Part shown: one piece after another, positions 1 through 11,330 of the stretch
How positions within the stretch are numbered: position 1 is the stretch's first letter
How the letters are laid out: each line of letters opens with the position of its first letter
Assembly: GCA_034440635.1 (NCBI GenBank)
Contig: JAOTON010000393.1
Span: forward strand, 57,412 to 121,411
DNA length: 64,000 nt
Direction: 5' to 3'
From: Lepas anatifera
Taxonomy: Eukaryota; Arthropoda; Thecostraca; Lepadidae
Translations under genes and position numbers: made by a program
The notes under the pieces: generated by a model
The model's input: the letters and a program-made list of their open reading frames with translations, nothing else
Told to the model about the DNA's origin: nothing
Database searches by the model: none

Positions 1-540
1 TGGCCAAAATTTTGAAAATTTTGAAAATTGACAACCGTGGTGCTTATTCATTTGGAAGTGCCTTCTATCCACAAAAGTTTTAGGTCTCTGATACCAGCGC
101 TCAGAACAGACAACAACAACAACAGACCTCGGCCTGCGGCCTCGGCAGGTGCCGCTCCGGCGCAGGAGAAGCCGGTGACAATGTACGTTAGGCAAATAGT
201 TCGATTGACAGGCGAGTGTTTTCAGCAGTATGATACATATACTAACGCAATGTTGGGACTTGAGGTCTTGTGTTCTCATTATGACTCCATTTGATCCCAT
301 GTGTAAGCCCATGTTCTCCTAAACTAACATGTTTCTGCACACTGCGCCACGTTTGCCCTCTGTTCATAGCATCACATAAATAAACACACGTATAAATTTT
401 GGTTTGTTAAGTAAAGACTGGGTATGGCCAGAAGAAAGGAGATACAATATAAAATAGTATGGGTTTGCCGACCATATTTCAGCTATACCCGGAGAACTTC
501 ACACAATTCAGCCTATTTCTTACCGAGTTAGCTTTGGTTA
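1..540. repeat. Composite repeat, unit 0 (AT end, AAC run, hairpin, head)
   Basis: Positions 1-125 match 6913-7045 and 12610-12740: an AT-rich tail followed by a short AAC microsatellite. A GC-rich palindromic block follows at 126-180, then a conserved head at 181-540 that matches 2706-3052 and 7101-7452. This is the first of three head-to-tail units. Unlike units 1 and 2 it carries no 50-bp satellite after the head; the sequence diverges at about 540. No coding capacity is supported. The class of the element is unknown. Confidence 0.8.
126..180. repeat. GC-rich hairpin block H2, copy 1
   Basis: An inverted repeat (CCTGCGG/CCTCGGCAGG core) is followed by a second GC-rich arm that ends in GCCGGTGACA. 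It is nearly identical to 2651-2705 and 7046-7100. In inverted orientation it resembles the ends of the elements at 46206-46257 and 48928-48975. It always sits beside an AAC/TGT microsatellite, so it is probably a structured element end. Confidence 0.75.
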
Positions 541-1140
541 CCCTAAGTCCCAGTCCGCATGCGCAGTAAAGTCTGCAGTGAATAAGAGCGAAAATACCGT
601 TATAGTTAACTGAAGCATGTCAATATGCCGTTTGTTTGTCTCCTGGTCTAAATTATCCCTTATAGCCTATTATTCCTTAGAATTCCTACTGCACATGCAC
701 ATAATAGTGCAGCGTCATAATGCCATCAATTAGGATTAGCAGATGATATTCTGCTTTTACTCGCAAAAATTTGAGCGAAATCGGTCTATTGGCTCCCGAG
801 ATAGCCTCCATGACCATAAGTTCTAATGCGCAAGCGCACTGACTTTTGTTGTTACCAAGGGTGACAAAACATTCATGCTAACTTTAAGCACGTTGGCTTT
901 CCCTCTGTTCAGGTCCTCCTCTGAAATATCCTAGCCTTTCAGGCTTATTTTCATAATTTCTTCTGCGCATGCGCAGAGCAGTGCAGCTTCAATGACATTT
1001 TTGACTTATATTTCGTGCTATTCTTTTGTTCACAAAATTTCAAAAAAATCGACCCGTAGGTTGCCGAGATAGCCTCTGTTACCATTAGTTCCAGTGCGCA
1101 TGCGCAGTGACTTTTTGTTGACCTGAATACCACATTCGAA
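541..1140. repeat. About 270-bp tandem repeat with NRF-1-like palindromes
   Basis: Two diverged copies of an about 270-bp sequence (roughly 580-860 and 860-1120) share the phrases gccgagatagcctc and ccagtgcgcatgcgcagtga. The perfect palindrome TGCGCATGCGCA occurs at 964-975 and 1095-1106, with variants at 555-566 and 827-840. No ORF of interest is present. The motif matches the NRF-1/EWG consensus; binding is inference. Confidence 0.6.
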
Positions 1141-1969
1141 ATCTGCATGGTCGATTGCGTCTCATTGATATTGTTCGCTAATTTGGTACGGAGTACAACA
1201 AAATCTTCAATCTTTAATATGCTTATATACAGACATGGTGGCTATTCAAATGGTGGTAGATACAATGGGCGGAGCTAAGGGCTGAACTCCCCCCCAATGC
1301 CAGAGTATCTATGGTTAATACAAACACAGAAGCTGTTCCGAGGCAATGGCGGGGAAGGCTCCAGTCCCGTACCAGCCCCCATCCTCACTGCTCCCCCGTC
1401 CGAAATGTCTCCCATGAGCTATCTCAGCACGCCTCTGGACCCTGCTACCGTTCCCTAGATGCCTGAGGGCATCACTGCTCACTTCCTCGGATCTCTAAAC
1501 ACGCCTCGACACCCTCTGCCCTCTAGTCAGGTTCCCGTCCGCCCCGACCGGCTAGCCACCCGCTGTATGCACTCGGATAGAAATGTTATGCCTTTCTTGG
1601 ACGTATTTACCGGCTGCAGCCTGTTGCCGCAGCACAGAAGGTCCATGCAAGAAGGGCAGAATGACGTCACTACTGCTGCGGGAAAACGGGACCGAAGTAT
1701 TTTGCTTCTCAGTGGCGAACTAGTCGTCGGAGCGTCATGAAACAAAAACGGCAGAGCTCATAATTTCCCATACTACAAGTATAGAGAGAGCCATATATCT
1801 CAGCTGAGTATAAAGGCACTTTATCACGTGATCAATCTATTACAACCTATGAAAACTGCATCAAATTCAGTCTTTATCATCATATAGCTCAAAACCTATG
1901 GGAGACGCGCGGGTATGGTCAGGCAGATGGTTGTAGAACTTCAGCCGGGCTTTTTTTGGTACCAATTTC
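1141..1969. other. Unassigned interval
   Basis: No gene, RNA or repeat boundary is recognised. Short ORFs near 1459-1745 overlap on opposite strands and have no family-like motifs. The sequence switches from GC-moderate to AT-rich around 1740. Confidence 0.5.
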
Positions 1970-2650
1970 GAAAACAAAATTTGGAAATATACAGCCATAA
2001 ATTCCCAAAAACAAAAAAATATTGTATATTTTGCAGAAAAATATTTCCCATTAACTCAGAAATTTGAGTTTAGAATGTTTTTGTAATGACAATACCCATC
2101 TCAACAAAGCAAACTGCGTTAAAAAATGTCAAGAATTTTGAAAGTTATACGGTTTTAAAGTTTTAGGCCATAATTGCAATGTTTTGGAAAAAGGGCCAAA
2201 ACTGACCTTCAAAATTATGCTTTTGGTTCAGTTTAGTGTCTATGCAGTAATGCACAGTCCATTCTGTCTGTAAAAATCCAGTTTGGAGCACCTAGCATCA
2301 TATTTTCAGATATTTCGAACTTATAACTTTGGTAATGCATTTCACTACAAGTTGGAGGTAAAAGTTTCAAAAAATCATTTTGGAAGTACAAATTTGGATT
2401 TTTTGCTTCAAACTTTGAGCAACAACTGGTAATTGATTGTGTGTAAAAGAGGGTAAGTTTGAGAGCTGTACAATAAAAATAGAAAAATAGAAAAATAAAA
2501 GTTTAGAAAAATATAATCCAAAATTTTGGAAAAGTTTTTGCAAAATTGGAAAATCTGCAGCCGTCGGGATTTTTTATGGGTTCCTGCCTTTCATCCCTGC
2601 AAGTTTCAAGTATCTGATACCAGTCCTCAGAACAGACAACAACTACTACT
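1970..2650. repeat. AT-rich segment of composite unit 0/1
   Basis: This is homologous, with divergence, to 6390-7045 and 12070-12740. Shared features are a block with gggccaaaa, a tgcagtantgcaca motif, runs of aaaatagaaaaataaaag, and a terminal microsatellite before the GC hairpin. It is non-coding. Confidence 0.7.
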
Positions 2651-3052
2651 ACCTCGGCCTGCGGCCTCGGCAGGTGCCGCTCTGGCGCAGGAGAAGCCGG
2701 TGACAATGTACGTTAGCCAAACAGTTCGATTGACAGGCGAGTTTTTTCAGCAGTTTGATACTTATAACAACGCAATGTTCGAGTTTTAGGTTTTGTGTTC
2801 TCATTATGGCTCCATTTAATCCCCTGTCTAGGCCCATGTTTTCCTAAATTAGCATGTCTCTGCATACTGCACCACGCCTGCCCTCTGTTGATATCATCAA
2901 AGAAATAAACACACGCATAATGTTTGTTTTGTTAAGCAAAGACTGGGCATGACGAGAAGAAAGGAGATACGATATAAAATATGATGGGTTTTCCGACGGT
3001 ATTTCACCTATACCTGCAGATTTTCACCCAATTCAGCCTATTTGTTACCGAG
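2651..3052. repeat. H2 hairpin plus head, unit 1
   Basis: The hairpin block at 2651-2705 is followed by a head at 2706-3052 that is almost identical to 7101-7452 and to 181-540. The 50-bp satellite starts at its end, just after ccgagttatgcccc. Confidence 0.8.
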
Positions 3053-5409
3053 TTATGCCCCAGCTCGAGACCTCAGCCCCACCACCGAACTCATGTTCTG
3101 GATTCGCCTATGCTCGAGCTCCTTACCCCACCCCTTTACATATGTCCTGGATCTGCCTATGCTCGAACTCCGTAGCCCCACCTCTATACTGCCCTGGATC
3201 CGCCTATGCTTGAACTCCTTATCCCCTACCCCTACTGATGTCCTGGATCCGCCTATGCTCGAGCTCCCGAGCCCCACCCACGTACTGATGTCCTGAATCC
3301 GCTTATGCTCGAGCTCCTTAGCCCCACCCCCGTACTGATGTCCTGGATCCGCTTATGTCTTAACTCTTTAGCCCCTACCTGTTTTAACTCTTTAGCCCCT
3401 TAATGTCCTGGATCCGCTTATGCTCGAGCTCCTTAGCCCCACCTCCGTACTGATGTCTTTGATCCGCCTATACTCGAGCCTCTTACCCCAGCCCCGTACT
3501 GATGTCCTGGATCCGCCTCTGCTCGAGCTCCTTAGCCCGACACCCATACTGATGTCCTGGATCCACCTATGCTCGAGCTCCTTAGCCTCACCTCCGTACA
3601 GATGTCCTGGATCCGCCTATGCTGGATCTCCTTAGCCCAATCCCCGTACCGATATGCTGGATCCGCCTATGCTCAAACTCCTTAGCCCCACCCTCGTACT
3701 GATATCCTGGATCCGCCTATGCTCGAACTCTTTAGCCCCTACCCCCGTGCTGATGTCCTGGATCCGCTTATGCTCGAGCTCCTTAGCCCCACCCCTGTAC
3801 TGATGTCCTTGATCCGCCTATACTCGAGCCCCTTAGCCCCACCACCGTACTGATGTCCTGGATCCGCCTCTGTTCGAGCTCTTTAGCCCCACACCCATAC
3901 TCATGTCCTGGATCCGCCTATGCTCCAGCTCCTTAGCCCCACCCCCGTACAGATGTCCTGGATCCGCCTATGCTCGATCGCCTTAGCCCCACCCCCGTAC
4001 TGATGTCCTGGATCCGCCTCTGCTCGAGCTCCTTAGCCCCACTTCCGTACTGATGTCCTGGACCCGCCTCTGCTCGAGCTTCTTAGCTCCACACCCATAC
4101 TTATGTCCTGGATCCGCCTATGCTCCAGCTCCTTAGCCTCACCCCCGTGCTGATGTCCTGGATCCGCTTATGCTCGAGCTCCTTAGCCCCACCCCCGTAC
4201 TGATGTCCTTGATCCGCCTATACTAGAGCCGCTTAGCCCCACCCCCGTACTGATGTCCTGGATCCGCCTCTGCTCGAGCTCCTTAGCCCCACCTCTGTAT
4301 TGCCCTTGAACCGCCTATGCTCAGCCCCGACCCTCTACTGATGTCCTGGATTCGCCTATGCTCGAGCTCCCGAGCCCCACCCCCGTACTGATGTCCTGAA
4401 TCCGCTTATGCTCGAGCTCCTTAGCCCCACACTCGTACTGATATCCTGGATCCGCCTATGCTCGAACTCTTTAGCCCCTACCCCCGTGCTGATGTCCTTG
4501 ATCCGCCTATACTCGAGCCCCTTAGCCCCACCTCCGTACTGATGTCCTGGATCCGCCTCTGCTCGAGCTCCTTAGCCCCACACCCTTACTTATGTCCTGG
4601 ATCCGCCTATGCTCCAGCTCCTTAGCCCCACCCCCGTACTGATGTCCTTGATCCGCCTCTGCTCGAGCTCCTTAGCCCCACACAAATACTTATGTCCTGG
4701 ATCCGCCTATGCTCCAGCCCCTTAGCCCCACCCCCGTATTGATATCCTGGATCCGCCTTTACTCGAGCTCCGGAGCCCCACCCCCGCTCTGATGTCCTGG
4801 ATCCGCCTATGCTCGAGCTCCTTAGCCCCACCCTAGAACTGATATCCTGGATCCGCCTATGATCGAGCTTCTTAGGCCCATCCCTGTACTGATGTCCTGG
4901 TTCCGCCTATGCTCGAACTCCTTAGCCCCACCCCTGTACTGATGTCCTGGATCCGCCTATGCTCGAGTTCCTTAGCCCCACCTCCGTGCTGATGTCCTGG
5001 ATTCGCCTATGCTCGATGTCCTTAGCCCACCCTCGTACTGATGTCCTGGGTCCGCCTATGCTCGAGCTCCTTAACCCCACCCCCGAACTGATGTCCTGGA
5101 TCCGCCTATGCTGGAGCTCCTTAGCCCCACCCCCTACTGATGTCCTGGATCCGCCTATGCTTGAGCTCCTTAGTCCCACCCCCGTATTGATGTCCTGGAT
5201 CCGCTTATGCTCGAGGTCCCGAGTTCCAACCCGCTCCTGATGTCCTGGATCCGCCTATGCTCGAGCTCCTTAGCCCCACCCCGTACTGATGTCCTGGATC
5301 CGCCTATGCTCGAGCTCACTAGCCCCACCCCGGTACTGATGTCTTGGATCCGCCTATGCTCGAGCTTCTTAGCCCCACCCCCCATACTAATGGCCTGGAT
5401 CCGCCACTG
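3053..5409. repeat. 50-bp satellite array 1 (about 47 units)
   Basis: This is a tandem array with a 50-bp period. Each unit reads roughly ctgatgtCCTGGATCCGCCTATGctcgagctccttagccccacccccgta (shown only as a consensus of short blocks: CCTGGATCCGCCTATG, then CTCGAGCTCCTTAGCCCCAC, then a CCCCGTA end). Units differ by substitutions and small indels. The last unit ends CCTGGATCCGCCACTG at 5394-5409, which is a hAT-type terminus (reverse CAGTGGCGGATCCAGG). Long apparent ORFs on both strands are periodic translations of the repeat, not genes. Confidence 0.97.
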
Positions 5410-6110
5410 CTTATTAAGTTTATTTAAGCAGGGAGTGCAAGGAGTCACGTGTCATGGTATTACCACAAAGAGGTTTATTCGGCTGGGAAAGAAATGGTGT
5501 GCAACGGTGGATCCTTTGGCCAGTGTTACCTATGGTTAGAGGATGCATTAACTAGTGGGTAGATAGATAGACAGATGATAAACTTTTATTGGACGGAAAC
5601 AATATGACAGTTATAACAAATAGATTGACGCAAAAGCCCGAAGGCTTAAGTGGTGGGCCTCTCTTATCTCTCTCATAAAACACATCGCTTTTACCGGACC
5701 TATCACACACATACACAGTAAGATTTTGACACACATAAAGAAACAAAACACAACAAACCAAACAAGCAAACCAGTTCCTGACCACCATTTTGTTTTTTAT
5801 TCGTCGCAAGTCGCCGCAGCGAGCGGGACCCTACCGCACGGCCGCCACCCGGCCGTCCGACTGATATGAATATCTAATAGACAACGCGCCCGCCGCACGA
5901 GTAGAGGAGCCGAAACGAGACAGACTACCCTGCCACCACCGGGCATTCGCGCTGGTCTATAGCATGCGTATAGTATCTGTCTCGCATAGCAGCTACAAGT
6001 TCGCAGCCCGCAGCGACGCTACGGCCGTACGGCGGGGTGAGGTTTCGAGCGGGAAACATACTAGCATTGTGTATTACATTTAATTAAAGGTACACTGTTG
6101 TTGGTATGAT
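5410..6110. repeat. Post-array segment of composite unit 1
   Basis: This segment is homologous to 9400-9635 joined to 11331-11770. It contains a GC-rich part (5810-6060). At 5646-5649 it holds an intact TTAA that is the empty counterpart of the insertion site of the 9636-11330 element in unit 2. Confidence 0.85.
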
Positions 6111-7045
6111 ATGCAACCTGCTGCGATGGCAAGATATGTCTTTGAACTAGCTTTTTGCCGAATTTTATCCACTTCCATCTATATTAACCATTCGAAATCC
6201 TGGTGTGAAGCAAAAATGAACCGATAAAATTACCACTTCGAAATGTATTTTACGGCTGTTAGCGCGGAAGCCGTAAGAGATAAGTGGGGGGTATGAATGA
6301 GAAAAATGACGGAAACGAAGTTTTCTATCCAGCCGTGTTAAGTTCAATACCGTAGCTATCATGGTCTGGAAACCAGGGGGCTGAGAATAAAATTTTTAAA
6401 AACTTATATTTCATTTTTGCCTATAAAATAAAAAAGTTTCAGTCTGAAAGCTTTTATCTCTAAATATATAATAAATGAGGCTATTCTCTTTTATTATCTG
6501 AAATGGGAACTTATTTTTATCAATTAGATCGGAAGATATAAGGGTTTGAATGATATTTTGGGAAATGCAGACCTTCACGGAATGGGCCAAAAAGGACCCT
6601 TATATTTCCGTTTTTGTTTTGTTTCTGTGTTTGTGCAGTACTGCACAAACCGAACTTTAAGTTGATATTTGACTCAGAACCTGAACTGCTGTAGCTTCAG
6701 ATATTTCGAGCCTGTAGTTTAGACCATGAGTTTTATGCCAAATTTAGGGTGCAAAGTTTAAAAGCTAATTTAGAGCCCTAAATTTAAAGCTTTTTATTTC
6801 CAACTTTTTATGTGAACTACAAATTTCCCTGATGTAAAAGGGTGCAAGTTTGAAAAGTCTAGATGAATTAGCAAAAAATAGAAAAATAAAAGTTAAAAAT
6901 CACATAATGCAAAATTCTGGCCAAAATTTTGAAAATTTTGAAAATTAACAACCGTGGTGCTTATTCATTTGGAAGTGCCTTCTATCCACAAAAGTTTTAG
7001 GTCTCTGATACCAGCGCTCAGAACAAACAACAACAACAACAACAG
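6111..7045. repeat. AT-rich segment of composite unit 1
   Basis: It matches 11771-12740 closely. In reverse orientation it is a diverged relative of the body of the elements at 44841-46262 and 47597-48985, sharing for example the region around cttatctc-acggcttncg and gcttctcaccatggtttc-like blocks. It ends in an AAC microsatellite. No ORF is supported. Confidence 0.75.
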
Positions 7046-7452
7046 ACCTCGGCCTGCGGCCTCGGCAGGTGCCGCTCCGGCGCAGGAGAAGCCGGTGACA
7101 ATGTACGTGAGCCAAACAGTTCGATTGACAGGCGAGTGTTTTCAGCAGTTTGATACTTATAACAACGCAATGTTCGAGTTTTAGGTTTTGTGTTCTCATT
7201 ATGGCTCCATTTAATCCCCTGTCTAGGCCCATGTTTTCCTAAATTAGCATGTATCTGCATACTGCACCACGCTTGCCCTCTGTTCATGTCATCACATAAA
7301 TAATCACACGTATAATTTTTGTTTAGTTAAGCAAAGACTAAGCATGACCAGAAGAAAGGCGATGCAATATAAAATATGACGGGTTTTCCGACAGTATTTC
7401 ACCTATACCTGCAGATTTTCACCCAATTCAGCCTATTTGTTACCGAGTTATG
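7046..7452. repeat. H2 hairpin plus head, unit 2
   Basis: The hairpin block is at 7046-7100 and the conserved head runs to about 7452, the same as 2651-3052. The satellite resumes immediately after it. Confidence 0.8.
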
Positions 7453-9399
7453 CCCCAGCTCGAGACCTCAGCCCCACCACCGAACTGATGTCCTGGATCC
7501 GCCTATGCTCGAGCTCTTTAGCCCCATCCCCGTACTGATGTCCTGGATCCGCCTGTGCTCGAGCTCCTTACCCCAACCCCTTACTGATGTCCTGGATCTG
7601 CCTATGCTCGAACTCCGTAGCCCCACCTCTGTAATGCCCTGGATCCACCTATGCTCGAACTCCATAGCCCCTACCCCCTACTGATGTCCTGGATCCGCTT
7701 ATGCGCGAGCCAACTAGCCCCACCCCCATACTGATTTCCTGGATCCGCCTATGCTCGGTTTCCTTAGCACCACCCCGTACTGATGTCCTGGATCCGCTTA
7801 TGCTCGAGCTCCTTAGCCCCACCCCCCGAACTGATGACCTATATCCGCCTATGCTCGAGCTCCTTAGTCCCATCCCCGTACTGATATCCTGGATCCGCTT
7901 ATGCTCGAACTCCTTAGCCTCTACCCCCGTACTGATGTCCTGGATCCGCTTATGCTCGAGCTCCTTAGCCCCACCCCCGTACTTATGTCCTGGATCCGTC
8001 TATGCTCGATTTCCTTAGCCCCACCCCCCGTACTGATGTCCTGGATCGGCCTATGCTCTTACTTCTTAGCCCCACCTCCGTACTGATGTACTGGATCCGC
8101 TTATGCTCCATCTCCTTAGCCCCACCCCCGTACTGATGTCCTGGATCCGCCTTTACTCGAGCTCCGGAGCCCCACCCCCGCACTGATGTCCTGGATCCGC
8201 CTATGCTCGAGCTCCTTAGCCCCACCCCCGAACTGATGTCATGGATCCGCCTATGCTCGAGCTCCTTAGCCCCACTCCCGTACTGATGTCCTGGATCCGC
8301 CTATGCTCTAACTCCCTAGCCCCACCCTCGTACTGATGTCCTGGATCCGCCTATTCTCTATCTCCCTAGGCCCACCCTCGTACAGATGTCCTGGATCCGC
8401 CTATGCTCGAACTCTTTAGCCCCTACCCCCGTGCTGATGTCCTGGATCCGCTTATGCTCGAGCTCCTTAGCCCCACCCCCGGACTGAGGTCCTGGATCCG
8501 CCTATGCTCGAGCTCCTTAGCCCCACCCCCGTACTGATGTCCTGGATCCGCCTATGTTCGAGCTCCTTAGCCCCATCCCCGAACTGATGTCCTGGATCCG
8601 CCTATGCTTAAACTCCTCAGGCCCATCCCCGTACTGATGTCCTGGATCCACCTATGCTCGAGCTCCTTAGCCCCACGCACTTACTGATGTCCTGGTTCCG
8701 CCTATGCTCGAACTCCGTAGCCCCACCTCCGTACTGTCCTGGATCCGCCTATGCTCAAGCTCCTTAGCCCCATTCCCGTACTGATGTCCTGGATCCGCCC
8801 ATGCTTGAGGTCCCGAGTTCCAACCCCGTACTGATGTCCTGGATCGGCCTATGATCGAGCTCCTTAGCCCCACCCCCGTACTGATGTCCTGGGTCCGCCT
8901 ATGCTCGAGCTCCTTAGCCCCACCCCGAACTGATGTCCTGGATCCGCCTATGCTCGAGCTCCTTAGGTCTATCCCCGTACTGATGTCCTGGATCCGCCTA
9001 TGCTTGAGCTCCTTAGCCCCACCCCCTTACTGATGTCCTGGATCCGCCCATGCTCGAGCTCCTTAGCCCCACTCCCTTACTGATGTCCTGGATCCGCCTA
9101 TGCTCAAACTCCGTAGCCCCACCTCCGTACTGTCTTGGGTCCGCCTTTACTCCAGCTCCGGAGCCCCACCCCCGCACTGATGTCCTGGATCCGCCTATGC
9201 TCGAGCTCCTTAGCCCCACCCCCGAACTGATGTCATGGATCCGCCTATGCTCGAGCTCCTTAGCCCCACCCCCGTACTGATGTCCTGGATCCGCCTATGC
9301 TCGAGCTCCCTCGCCCCACTCCAGTAATGATGTCTTGGATCCGCCTATGCTCCAGCTCCTTAGTCCCACCCCCATACTAATGGCCTGGATCCGCCACTG
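7453..9399. repeat. 50-bp satellite array 2 (about 39 units)
   Basis: The 50-bp unit is the same as at 3053-5409, with the same final partial unit ending CCTGGATCCGCCACTG at 9384-9399 and the same following sequence. The two arrays therefore sit at equivalent positions in duplicated units. They differ in length and in the order of unit variants, as expected from unequal exchange or slippage. Confidence 0.97.
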
Positions 9400-9635
9400 C
9401 TTATACAGTTGATTTAAGCAGGCAGTGCAAGGAGTCACGTGTCATGGTTTGAGCACAAAGAGGTTTATTCGGCTGGGAAAGAAATTGTGTGCAACGGTGG
9501 ATCCCTTAACCAGTGTTACCTATGGTTAGAGAATGCATTAACTAGCGGGTAGACAGATAGATAGATGTTAAACTTTTATTGGACGGAAACAATATGTCAT
9601 GTATAACAAAGAGATTGACGCAAAAGCCCGAAGGC
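9400..9635. repeat. Post-array segment of unit 2, left of insertion
   Basis: It matches 5410-5645. It is interrupted after gaaggc by the element at 9636-11330; the homology resumes at 11331 with ggcctctcttatctctctc. Confidence 0.9.
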
Positions 9636-9797
9636 AACACGCGCATTGACGGGGGTCTGAGCCACCTTCGCATTGACGGGGGGGGCGGGTACCCGCCCCC
9701 TAAGATCTCGGAACCACGGTAGGTAGCGAAAAACGGTAAACGGCGTTGGGCTGCCCATCCACTTCTCCATCGAAAACAGTTGGACCACTTTTTTGTG

Positions 9798-10006
9798 AGG
9801 TCACATTTAAGGTCACGAGAGGTCAAAACATGCCCGTCATAGGGATAACATGTAAATTTAGTTTTTCGGCCATTACATCTGAACAAGTAAAGATAGAGCA
9901 AAACGACGTAAACCATATGAATCCTCTTAGCAAGCCGAATCGAATGATATATAATTTGACCTTGCTAGGTCAAATCAAGGGTTTGACCTGACCTGAGGTC
10001 AGGTCA
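9798..10006. promoter_or_regulatory. Nuclear-receptor-like AGGTCA half-site cluster
   Basis: AGGTCA occurs at 9798-9803, 9810-9815 and 9820-9825; the last two form a direct repeat with a 4-base spacer. A near-perfect palindrome of TGACCT/AGGTCA half-sites lies at 9984-10006. The cluster is repeated in the inverted arm (about 10755-10965). The match to nuclear-receptor half-sites is seen in the sequence; function is unproven. Confidence 0.4.
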
Positions 10007-10281
10007 GGGTCAAATTATATAAAATGCATATTATTAGAACCGCAAAGCCCTGGCGAGTCTAATGCAGCTAAAATAAATGCTCTATCACCATCCGTTACTG
10101 AGTTATTCCGTAAAAACCATTTTTCCCATGCATTTCCTATGGAGAGGTCATGCCTCGTACCTGACCTTAGGTCATCGATATCAAAAATACCGGAACATAT
10201 TTTAGAGAACTCGGTGGGGCCATTATGTGATATGAGTTTCAATTGGATAAGTTCACCCTGCTCCGACTTATGCTATCTTAA

Positions 10282-11125
10282 CACGCGCATTGACGGGGGG
10301 GCGGGTACCCGCCCCCCCTCGGGTTTTTCGGAGACAGCAGAAAAACGGCGGCGCGTAGCGCCGCCGTACTTGGTATACCTTTTCCCTCATCATTTTTACA
10401 ACTTCTGTGAAAATTTTGAGGTTAGGTCATCTCAGGTCAGGTCACCATTACAGGTCAAGTGACCCGACCTCAAAAAAGTTTAAGATAGCATAAGTCGGAG
10501 CAGGGTGAACTTATCCGATTGAAACTCATATCACATAATGGCCCCACCGAGTTCTCTAAAATATGTTCCGGTATTTTTGATATCGATGACCTAAGGTCAG
10601 GTACGAGGCATGAACTCTCCAATGGAAATACATGGGAAAAATGGTTTTTACGGAATAACTCAGTAACGGATGGTGATAGAGCATTTATTTTAGCTGCATT
10701 AGACTCGCCTGGGCTTTGCGGTTCTAATGATATGCATTTTATATAATTTGACCCTGACCTGACCTCAGGTCAGGTCAAATCCTTGATTTGACCTAGCAAG
10801 GTCAACTTATATATCATTCGATTCGGCTTGCTAAGAGGATTCATATAGTTCAAGTCGTTTTGCTCTATCTTTACTTGTTCAGATTTAATGGCCGAAAAAC
10901 TGAATTTACATGTTATCCCTATGACGGGCATGTTTTGACCTCTCGTGACCTTAAATGTGACCTGACAAAAAAATGGTTCAAATGTTTTCGATGGAGAAGT
11001 GGATGGGCAGCCCAACGCCGTTTACCGTTTTTCGCTACCTACCGTGGTTCTCGAGATCTTAGGGGGGCGGGTACCCGCCCCCCCCGTCAATGCGAAGGTG
11101 GCTCAGACCCCCGTCAATGCGCGTG
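10282..11125 (-). mobile_element. Inner inverted copy of the TTAA element
   Basis: This 844-bp copy begins CACGCGCATTGACGGGGG and ends with its inverted repeat. It is flanked by TTAA at 10278-10281 and 11126-11129. It is inverted relative to the outer copy and sits exactly at the outer copy's internal TTAA, whose undisturbed form (ctatcttaaact) is seen in the relative at 58294-58307. No protein is encoded. Confidence 0.85.
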
Positions 11126-11330
11126 TTAAACTTTTTTGAGGTCGGGTCACTTGACCTGTACTGGTGACCTGACCTGAGATGACCCAACCTTAAAATTTTC
11201 ACAAAAGTTGTAAAAATGATGAGAGAAAAGGTATAGCAAGTACGGCGGCGCTACGCGCCGCCGTTTTTCTGCTATCTCCGAAAAACCCGAGGGGGCGGGT
11301 ACCCGCCGCCCCCGTCATTGCGCGTGTTAA

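Larger units (their letters stand above)
9636..11330. mobile_element. Self-nested TTAA-targeting transposon (piggyBac-like, non-autonomous), outer copy
   Basis: The boundaries are fixed by the uninterrupted site in unit 1 (5646-5649, TTAA). The ends read AACACGCGCATTGACGGGGG on the left and the reverse complement CCCCCGTCATTGCGCGTGTTAA-like end on the right. The insert has the order A-B-A'-B', where A' (10480-11129) is the reverse complement of A (9636-10281) and B' (11126-11330) of B (10278-10483). TTAA is present at every junction except the left outer end, which has lost two bases. The family is rich in GGTCA motifs. No transposase is encoded. Confidence 0.88.
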
